The position numbers were made by a program, and so were the translations under genes. The notes below the pieces were generated by a model, which was not told the DNA's origin, made no database searches, and was given only the letters and a program-made list of their open reading frames with translations. From Candidatus Moraniibacteriota bacterium (GTDB lineage: Bacteria > Patescibacteriota > Minisyncoccia > Moranbacterales > UBA1568), in contig JAHFOM010000023.1 of NCBI GenBank assembly GCA_023261685.1, positions 1 through 15,194 on the forward strand: 15,194 nucleotides of DNA, written 5' to 3'. Positions 5,553 through 11,247 of this stretch are shown here, one piece after another (the stretch's first letter is position 1; every line of letters begins with the position of its first letter).

Positions 5553-6470
5553 ATGCGCCAATACCTTGACCTTTTGCGACATATCACAGAAAACGGAGCG
5601 ATGAAAACCGATCGGACCGGGACCGGAACGCAGAGCGTGTTCGGGTATCAGATGCGCTTTGATCTGGCAGAAGGTTTTCCTCTGCTGACAACCAAGAAGA
5701 TGTTTCTCCGTGGCATTATCGAAGAGCTCATCTGGTTTTTGAACGGCGATTCCAATCTCAGATATCTTGCGGAGCGGGGCGTGCACATCTGGGATTCGTG
5801 GCCGTATCAGGCGTATCTCAAAAAAACCAAACAGCCGGTGCCAGAGAGCGGATCGGAAGAATGGAACAGCGGACTGAAAGCTTTTCTGGAACAGATCAAG
5901 ACGGATGATGCTTTTGCCAAGGAGTATGGCGAGCTCGGGCCGATTTATGGGTATCAGTGGCGGAGCTGGCCGACACCGGATGGCCGGCATATTGATCAGA
6001 TCGCGCAAGTCATTGAACAACTTAAAAACACTCCTGACTCGCGTCGAATGATCGTTTCGGCGTGGAATGTCGCGGATATCGATGAGATGGCCAAGGCTGG
6101 ACTGCCACCGTGCCACTGCCTCTTCCAATTTTATGTTGCCGATGGTAAATTGTCGTGTCAATTGTATCAGCGCAGTTGTGATACGTTTCTCGGTGTGCCG
6201 TTCAATATCGCCTCGTACGCTCTTCTCACGATGATGATGGCACAGGTATGCGATTTGGAGGTGGGAGAATTTGTGTGGACGGGAGGGGACGTGCATCTCT
6301 ACAATAATCATCGAGAGCAGGTGGTGTTCCAGCTGTCGCGCGAACCGCTGGCACTTCCAACGATGAAGCTGAATCCTGCGGTACGGAGTATCTTTGATTT
6401 CAAAGTCGAGGACTGTACCCTTGAAAACTATCAGTCGCACGATGCCATTAAAGCCCCAGTCGCCGTATAA
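5553..6470 (+). CDS. thyA: Thymidylate synthase (ThyA type)
   Basis: ThyA methylates dUMP to dTMP using 5,10-methylene-THF, producing dihydrofolate. From the ATG at 5553 it has 305 residues; an in-frame TTG at 5535 would add six, but MRQYLDLL is the canonical ThyA start. Visible motifs are DRTGTGT (R21), the PDSRR loop (161-165), catalytic C187 in LPPCHCLFQFYV, LYQRSCDTFLGVPFNIASYA, and the C-terminal IKAPVAV. Between WDSW (80-83) and GELGPIYGYQWR it carries the longer insert seen in Lactobacillus-type ThyA and absent from E. coli. It heads a run of closely spaced nucleotide genes, with folA next, which recycles its product. dcd lies just upstream across a terminator. Confidence 0.98.
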   Translation: MRQYLDLLRHITENGAMKTDRTGTGTQSVFGYQMRFDLAEGFPLLTTKKMFLRGIIEELIWFLNGDSNLRYLAERGVHIWDSWPYQAYLKKTKQPVPESGSEEWNSGLKAFLEQIKTDDAFAKEYGELGPIYGYQWRSWPTPDGRHIDQIAQVIEQLKNTPDSRRMIVSAWNVADIDEMAKAGLPPCHCLFQFYVADGKLSCQLYQRSCDTFLGVPFNIASYALLTMMMAQVCDLEVGEFVWTGGDVHLYNNHREQVVFQLSREPLALPTMKLNPAVRSIFDFKVEDCTLENYQSHDAIKAPVAV

Positions 6471-6473
6471 GAG

Positions 6474-6500
6474 GGACAGCTTCATCCGTCCTGTCTTTTT
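6474..6500 (+). terminator. Weak terminator-like hairpin after thyA
   Basis: GACAG (6475-6479) can pair with CTGTC (6491-6495), with an 11-base loop, followed by five T residues. A second T-run at 6512-6518 has no convincing stem. The stem is short, so read-through into folA is likely. Confidence 0.4.
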
Positions 6501-6516
6501 GGGAGGCCGGGTTTTT

Positions 6517-6546
6517 TTGGAAAAAAATCGGAAAATGAGGTAAGAT
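6517..6546 (+). promoter_or_regulatory. Possible promoter directly upstream of folA
   Basis: TTGGAA (6517-6522), an 18-base spacer, then TAAGAT (6541-6546). The predicted start is at about 6553-6554, practically at the folA ATG, so the transcript would be leaderless. The match is modest. GAGG at 6537-6540 might instead be a distant ribosome binding site on a read-through transcript from thyA. Confidence 0.3.
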
Positions 6547-6553
6547 AGGCTAT

Positions 6554-7045
6554 ATGGAGAAACCTCGCATCAGCATCATTGCCGCACTTGCCAAGTCTGA
6601 TAGGGCTATCGGCAGGGATAACCGCCTATTGTGGGATATTCCCGAGGATATGCGTCATTTCAGGAAAACCACGACCGGTCATACGGTCATTATGGGAGCC
6701 AAGACGTTTCACTCTATCGGTAAGCCGCTCCCGAAGCGTACGAATATTGTCCTTTCATCGAATCAGGAGCTGGTGTTGGATGGGTGTATCGTCGTTCATT
6801 CCGTGGAGGAAGCGCTCAGCGAGGCGCGAGAATCTGAGAAAGAGGAGGTATTTGTTATCGGCGGAGCGAGCATATATGAACAGATGATGCCGTTTGCCGA
6901 TCGTCTGTATCTGACTCTCGTAGAAGGAAAGTATCCGGCGGACACATTCTTTCCTGAATATCAGGAATTTTCAAGAGTCATCAGTGAAGAGCGAATTGAT
7001 AATGGGAAAAACGTCCTGACATTTCTGGTATTAGAAAAAGAATAA
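6554..7045 (+). CDS. folA: Dihydrofolate reductase
   Basis: The enzyme reduces dihydrofolate to tetrahydrofolate with NADPH, regenerating the cofactor oxidised by ThyA. The 163-residue length is typical. Visible family features are IIAALAKSDRAIGRDNRLLWDIPEDM, with D32 at the position of the catalytic acid of E. coli DHFR (D27). VIMGAKTFHSIGKPLPKRTN is the NADPH-binding region, and VFVIGGASIYEQMMP holds the Gly-Gly pair near residues 103-104. DTFFPEY follows near the end. It lies 83 nt after thyA and 24 nt before the next kinase gene, which fits one operon. Confidence 0.97.
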   Translation: MEKPRISIIAALAKSDRAIGRDNRLLWDIPEDMRHFRKTTTGHTVIMGAKTFHSIGKPLPKRTNIVLSSNQELVLDGCIVVHSVEEALSEARESEKEEVFVIGGASIYEQMMPFADRLYLTLVEGKYPADTFFPEYQEFSRVISEERIDNGKNVLTFLVLEKE

Positions 7046-7069
7046 TTATTGAACAGAGGTGATAAGCGT

Positions 7070-7636
7070 ATGGCAAAAGTTATTATCGGCATCGCGGGAG
7101 AAATCGCCTCCGGCAAGGATACGGCAGGCAGGTATATCGCGGAAAAATATGATGCTTTGTCGCTCCGGTTTTCTCAGCCGCTCCGGGACATCTTGGATCG
7201 GATGAGTATCGAGCAGAATCGGGAAAATATGGCGAAACTTTCTCTCTACCTCCGCAAGGCGTTCGGGGAGGATATTCTTTCCAAAGTTCTGTTGGCAGAA
7301 TCGGAAAAAAGTCAGAAGGCGATGGTTGTGATAGATGGCGTGCGCCGATTGCCCGACATTATTCATATGGAAACGAGCTCCCACTTTTATTTCATCTATA
7401 TCGACGCCGGTTCGGAAACCCGGTACGAGCGACTCATTCAGCGGCGGCAGAATACCGATGACGCGACCAAAACTCCGGTGCAGTTTACCAAGGACGCGCT
7501 TTTGGAAACGGAAACTCAGATTCTTGAGCTGAAAGAGCGGGCGGATTTTGTCATCACCAACGATGGCACGCTTGAGGAACTGGAACAGCAGATAGACGAC
7601 GTTGTCTCTCAGATACTGGCAAAAGATACGAACTGA
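7070..7636 (+). CDS. P-loop (deoxy)nucleoside monophosphate kinase-like protein, substrate unknown
   Basis: From the ATG at 7070 the protein has 188 residues; the start is supported by AGAGGTGA at 7055-7062, the clearest Shine-Dalgarno in the window. The N-terminus is a Walker A loop, GEIASGKDT (residues 10-18). A second conserved segment, VVIDGVRRLPDI (87-97), resembles the DG-x-R region of UPF0200/AAA_17-type kinases and dephospho-CoA kinase relatives. ETRYERLIQRRQNTDD (116-131) looks like a lid region, and ADFVITNDGTLEELEQQI closes the fold as in those families. Position between folA and tmk suggests a deoxynucleotide kinase, for example for dCMP or dTMP, but the sequence does not fix the substrate. 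CoaE-like activity is an alternative. Confidence 0.75.
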   Translation: MAKVIIGIAGEIASGKDTAGRYIAEKYDALSLRFSQPLRDILDRMSIEQNRENMAKLSLYLRKAFGEDILSKVLLAESEKSQKAMVVIDGVRRLPDIIHMETSSHFYFIYIDAGSETRYERLIQRRQNTDDATKTPVQFTKDALLETETQILELKERADFVITNDGTLEELEQQIDDVVSQILAKDTN

Positions 7637-7655
7637 CTTTTTGAAAGACGCTTGT

Positions 7656-8249
7656 ATGGCAGGAAAAATGATTACGCTGTATGGTATCAACGGTATCGGC
7701 AAGACGACACAGGTTGAGTTGCTTGTGCAGTTTTTGAAATCTCAGGGAAAGCAGGCGAGTCGTCTCAAATATCCAGTATATGATCTCGAGCCGGAAGGTC
7801 CGTTCATCTATCAATATCTGCGTGATGCGGATTTTCGCAGGGAAAACGAGCTCACGACGGAAGCTTTGCAGCAGAAGTATGCGGATAACCGTCGGCGGTA
7901 TGAGGCGGAGTTGCAGCGACGGTTGTCTGAAGGAGAATGGATCGTCGCCGAAGATTATACGGGGACTGGCATCGCATGGGGATTGACGTGGGGTGCAGAT
8001 CTGGAATATCTTGAGAAAATCAATCAAGATCTGTACCAGCCTGATCTCAGTATCCTGATGCACGGCGAGCGTTTTGATACGGCGATCGAAGCCGGACATC
8101 GCAATGAGACCGCCGAAGAAAGAATCAAGATCTGCAAGAATTTCCATCTCCTGTTGGGGGAGCGTTATCGCTGGCAACAGGTCAACGCCAATCAAAGCAT
8201 TGAGCAAGTGGCGGAAGACATCATTCAAAGAGTAAAAACAATTGTATGA
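7656..8249 (+). CDS. tmk: Divergent thymidylate kinase (dTMP kinase-like)
   Basis: It is expected to phosphorylate dTMP to dTDP. From the ATG at 7656 it has 197 residues; an ATG at 7668 is an alternative start. The Walker A loop GINGIGKTT spans residues 10-18. The region LRDADFRRENELTTEALQQKYADNRRRYE fits the nucleotide-binding helix, and PDLSIL the following strand. The usual DR(Y/F/H) motif is altered: the aligned segment reads AEDYTGTGIAWG (98-109), so Asp-Arg is replaced by Glu-Asp. The later part, HGERFDTAIEAGHRNET, also departs from the common LDV-type sequence. The fold assignment is secure, the dTMP specificity less so. It starts 19 nt after the preceding kinase and overlaps the next gene by ATGA. 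Confidence 0.8.
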   Translation: MAGKMITLYGINGIGKTTQVELLVQFLKSQGKQASRLKYPVYDLEPEGPFIYQYLRDADFRRENELTTEALQQKYADNRRRYEAELQRRLSEGEWIVAEDYTGTGIAWGLTWGADLEYLEKINQDLYQPDLSILMHGERFDTAIEAGHRNETAEERIKICKNFHLLLGERYRWQQVNANQSIEQVAEDIIQRVKTIV

Positions 8250-8575
8250 ATTTTGCGGAATATCAGGAAAAATCACGGGTGACGGCCAAATATCCGGATG
8301 CCGGGAAGAATTACATCTACCCGACGCTGGGGCTGGCGGGGGAGGCAGGGGAAGTGGCGGAGAAAATAAAGAAAGTGATTCGTGATAATGATGGCGAGGT
8401 GAGTGACGATACGCGCGCGGAAATAGCAAAAGAACTGGGCGATGTGCTCTGGTATGTCGCCCAGCTGGCTTCAGAATTGCATATTTCTCTGGAAGATGTC
8501 GCAGAGGGCAATTTGAAAAAACTCTACGATAGAATGGAGAGAGGCGTACTGTCGGGGAGCGGTGACAATAGATAA
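8246..8575 (+). CDS. MazG-like nucleotide pyrophosphohydrolase
   Basis: This is a small all-helical NTP pyrophosphohydrolase of 109 residues, one MazG domain rather than the two of E. coli MazG. The metal-binding pattern EXXE-(26 residues)-EXXD is visible as E33-A-G-E36 and E63-L-G-D66, within the family signature of 12-28 residues between pairs. The surrounding LGLAGEAGEVAEKIKK and AKELGDVLWYVAQLA are typical. Such enzymes hydrolyse (d)NTPs to monophosphates and remove aberrant nucleotides. Its start overlaps the tmk stop by four bases, implying translational coupling and a role in the same nucleotide pool. A dUTPase- or dCTPase-like activity is possible but not shown by the sequence. Confidence 0.88.
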   Translation: MNFAEYQEKSRVTAKYPDAGKNYIYPTLGLAGEAGEVAEKIKKVIRDNDGEVSDDTRAEIAKELGDVLWYVAQLASELHISLEDVAEGNLKKLYDRMERGVLSGSGDNR

Positions 8576-8592
8576 GGTACCAGATACTTTCT

Positions 8593-10071
8593 ATGCAATA
8601 CAGAGTAACTATCGGAATGGAAGTGCACGCGGAATTGAAAACTCATTCCAAGATGTTTTGCGCGTGCAAAAATGGTCTCGGGATGGAGACGGAGCCCAAT
8701 GTGAATATCTGTCCGGTGTGTACGGCGCAGCCCGGATCGCTTCCGGTACCCAACCGTCAGGCGATTGAGGCGGTGCAAAAGGTCGGACTGGCGCTCGGCT
8801 GTACGCTACGACTTTTTTCCAAGTTTGATCGGAAGCATTATTTTTATCCGGATATTCCCAAAGGGTACCAGATTTCGCAGTATGATGAGCCGTTTTGTGA
8901 AGAGGGAACACTAGAGAGAGACGGGAAAACATTTCGCGTGACGCGCATCCATCTCGAAGAAGATACTGGCAAATCGATGCATCCGGCAGGTGCGGAGTAT
9001 ACGCTGGTGGATTTCAATCGGGCCGGGGTGCCCTTAATGGAGCTGGTCACCGAGCCGGATTTTTCTACCGGCAAGGAAGCTAGTCTGTTCTGTCAGGAGT
9101 TGCGTCAGATACTCCGCTATCTGGATGTCTCCAACGCCGATATGGAAAAAGGTCAGATGCGCTGCGAGGTGAACATTTCTCTGTACCCTGAGGGTGCCGA
9201 TCGCTTGTCGGGTACCAAAGTGGAAATCAAGAATATCAATTCCTTCCGCTCGGTGGAACGGGCTATCGAGTATGAGATCGCGCGGCAGACCGGAGTGTTG
9301 GAAGCGGGGGAAAAAGTCGTGCAGGAAACCAGAGGCTGGGACGAGGTGAAAAATGTCACGGTTTCTCAACGCAAGAAAGAATCGGCTCACGATTATCGGT
9401 ATTTTCCGGAGCCGGATATCCTGCCGTTCGTCTTTACTCCTGAATATGTGGAGCAGTTGCGGAGTGCACTGCCTGAATTACCGGATGCCAAGTCAAAGCG
9501 GTTTCTTTTAGAGTACGCTCTGCCGGAAGCCGACGTGGTTATCTTGACGGAGGACCGGGAATTAGCGGGATACTTTGAGGGGGTTGCCAGTGAGCTTGCC
9601 GAAAAGATTCAATCCAAAGAGACGCAAGCTGAATTTCCACGTTTGGTAAAATTAGCGGCAAATTATTTTATCACGGAAATGATGAAAGAATTGAAGGAAT
9701 GGGACAGGGGTATGCTCATCGGTCGCATTACGCCGGAAAATTTTGCGGAGCTTATCGCCATCATTGCTGACGGAAAAATCAATTCCAGCGCGGCGCAGAC
9801 CGTCTTCAAAGAAATGATGGAAAATGAAGATAATGATCCTTCGCATATCATAGAGCGTCTGAATCTCGCTCAGGTGAGTGATAGTGCAGAGCTCGAAACA
9901 GTAGTGGCGACCGTGCTCGTCGCCAACGAACAATCAGTGGCTGACTATCGGGCTGGCAAAGAAAATGCCATTAAATTTCTGATGGGGCAGGTGATGGCGG
10001 CTACGAAGGGGAAAGCTAATCCGAAAATCGTGGCAGATATTTTACAAAAGAAGCTGACTCTTGGGGAGTAA
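8593..10071 (+). CDS. gatB: Asp/Glu-tRNA(Asn/Gln) amidotransferase subunit B
   Basis: GatB activates the tRNA-bound Glu or Asp by phosphorylation and transfers ammonia delivered by GatA. The 492-residue length is normal. The N-terminus shows YRVTIGMEVHAELKT, then a zinc-ribbon-like set of cysteines at C23, C25, C40 and C43 (FCACKN ... NICPVC). Further signatures are FSKFDRKHYFYPDIPKGYQI, DFNRAGVPLMELVTEPD, and KVEIKNINSFRSVERAIEYE. The C-terminal helical and YqeY-like tRNA-binding part ends with GKENAIKFLMGQVMAATKGKANP. It starts 17 nt after the MazG-like gene and so appears to be the last gene of the thymidylate operon, about 6.5 kb from its partners gatC and gatA. Confidence 0.98.
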   Translation: MQYRVTIGMEVHAELKTHSKMFCACKNGLGMETEPNVNICPVCTAQPGSLPVPNRQAIEAVQKVGLALGCTLRLFSKFDRKHYFYPDIPKGYQISQYDEPFCEEGTLERDGKTFRVTRIHLEEDTGKSMHPAGAEYTLVDFNRAGVPLMELVTEPDFSTGKEASLFCQELRQILRYLDVSNADMEKGQMRCEVNISLYPEGADRLSGTKVEIKNINSFRSVERAIEYEIARQTGVLEAGEKVVQETRGWDEVKNVTVSQRKKESAHDYRYFPEPDILPFVFTPEYVEQLRSALPELPDAKSKRFLLEYALPEADVVILTEDRELAGYFEGVASELAEKIQSKETQAEFPRLVKLAANYFITEMMKELKEWDRGMLIGRITPENFAELIAIIADGKINSSAAQTVFKEMMENEDNDPSHIIERLNLAQVSDSAELETVVATVLVANEQSVADYRAGKENAIKFLMGQVMAATKGKANPKIVADILQKKLTLGE

Positions 10072-10096
10072 GTAATCAGTCAAGATATCATTGCGC

Positions 10097-10182
10097 GAAA
10101 AGGTTCCAAAAATTTTTAGATGAACCCGTCCGATAGCCAGACTTCGCCCAATGGTTCCCTAAAAAATTCTTGGAACTTTTTC
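10097..10182. repeat. Hairpin element in the convergent gatB/miaA gap
   Basis: Arms 10097-10119 and 10159-10182 match as inverted repeats at about 20 of 23 positions, with one extra T. The core is GTTCCAA against TTGGAAC. A nested stem, GAACC (10122-10126) with GGTTC (10153-10157), encloses a roughly 26-base loop. The arms contain A and T runs, so it could act as a bidirectional terminator for gatB and miaA. Its length and nested symmetry would also fit a small palindromic mobile element or a structured RNA. It lacks the word repeats of the gene-start hairpins. Confidence 0.65.
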
Positions 10183-10215
10183 ATACCCAGAGATTGATTC
10201 TCAAGGTAGAAGATT

Positions 10216-11247
10216 TCAAAGGTTGTGAGTATTTTTTTCGACAATCTTGATTGCTTCTCTCGGATCGGTTATCCAGTGGATATCCGCGCCCATTTTTTCG
10301 AAGCGTTTGAGCCATGTGATCTGGCGTTTGGCATAGTGCTTGATATCGCGGAGGAGTCCTTCTTCCATCGCTTCACGGGAGATTTTTTGTTGGAGAAATT
10401 GCGCGCTGGATCGGTATTCCAGTCCGAAGCTTTCGAGGCGTTTCCATGACACTTTATCTTCTTCGTGGAGGCGTTTCACTTCTTCAATCATTCCATTTTG
10501 CAATCTTTCTAGGAGGCGTTTTTCAATGCGTGAGTGGAGTACTTCTTGAGGGGGCACGAGGGCAATGATGCAAAAATCTTCATTCTTGCTTCTCGAGGCT
10601 TGCTTCTTTTTTTCGGGCGGTACTGTCCCGAGTGACGCGCAGATCTCGAGCCCGCGAATCAGACGCACTTTATTTTTTGCATCGATAGTCTCTGCCCGCT
10701 TGGGATCCTGTTTTTGTAGTTTTGCGAAGAGTGTTTCGGCGGAAAGTTTTCCCAAAGCTTTGCGTAACTTGATATCTGGTTTTACGGCAGGAAAAGATTG
10801 ATTGTCGATGAGTGCTTGTATCCAGAAACCCGTGCCCCCGCAAATGATGGGAGTCTTGCCACGTTTGCGGATATCAGCGATCGCACGCTTGGCGTCACGG
10901 ATAAAGTGCGTGACATTATAGGTGCGTTTGGGGCTGGCGATATCGATGAGGTGATGTCGGATACCTTCGGAAAAATATGTTTCTTGGGTACTCTTTTTCT
11001 GAAGTGCCGAAGCAGGCTGAGGGTGATGCGTGACGGAGTCAGAAGATCCTTCGACAAGCTCAGGATGACTCACAACTGAATCGCGAGTCACTTTGCCAGT
11101 ACCAATGTCCATACCGCGATAGATCTGACGGCTGTCTGCAGAAATAATCTCACCATTATACTGACGCGCTAAAAGAATGGCCAGATCAGACTTGCCTGAA
11201 GCCGTCGGCCCGATGATGACAATCGTTTGTTTGATAAGTGGTTTCAT
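10216..11247 (-). CDS. miaA: tRNA dimethylallyltransferase with an in-frame repeat insertion
   Basis: MiaA transfers a dimethylallyl group to A37 of tRNAs that read UNN codons. The protein has 343 residues. The Walker A loop GPTASGKS spans residues 13-20, and ADSRQIYRGMDIGTGK (37-52) is the substrate-binding region. HHLIDIASP (98-106), GGTGFWIQALID and AKRQITWLKRF are the other family signatures. Between residues about 54 and 93, where E. coli MiaA has roughly ten residues, lies an extra stretch of about 35 including HPELVEGSSD. This is the translation of a dispersed DNA repeat. The frame is intact and all motifs are present, so the protein is probably functional with a surface loop extended. 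Its ATG overlaps the dnaE stop (ATGA), so it is cotranscribed with dnaE. Confidence 0.95.
   Translation of the reverse strand: MKPLIKQTIVIIGPTASGKSDLAILLARQYNGEIISADSRQIYRGMDIGTGKVTRDSVVSHPELVEGSSDSVTHHPQPASALQKKSTQETYFSEGIRHHLIDIASPKRTYNVTHFIRDAKRAIADIRKRGKTPIICGGTGFWIQALIDNQSFPAVKPDIKLRKALGKLSAETLFAKLQKQDPKRAETIDAKNKVRLIRGLEICASLGTVPPEKKKQASRSKNEDFCIIALVPPQEVLHSRIEKRLLERLQNGMIEEVKRLHEEDKVSWKRLESFGLEYRSSAQFLQQKISREAMEEGLLRDIKHYAKRQITWLKRFEKMGADIHWITDPREAIKIVEKNTHNL
11046..11066 (-). repeat. Dispersed CCTGAGC/GTCGAAGG repeat inside miaA
   Basis: On the coding strand the core reads ATCCTGAGC, TT, GTCGAAGGAT. Five-base arms ATCCT (11046-11050) and AGGAT (11062-11066) pair across an 11-base loop. 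It is translated in frame as HPELVEG. It aligns with the intergenic copy at 4063-4084 with one gap and a few substitutions. The whole extra segment in MiaA covers about 10969-11085, so flanking sequence beyond the core was also acquired. Confidence 0.8.

Noticed and set aside
5454..6485. Open reading frame of 343 codons on the minus strand opposite thyA
   Set aside because: It is the antisense shadow of a clear ThyA; the translation shows no family features and no start signals.
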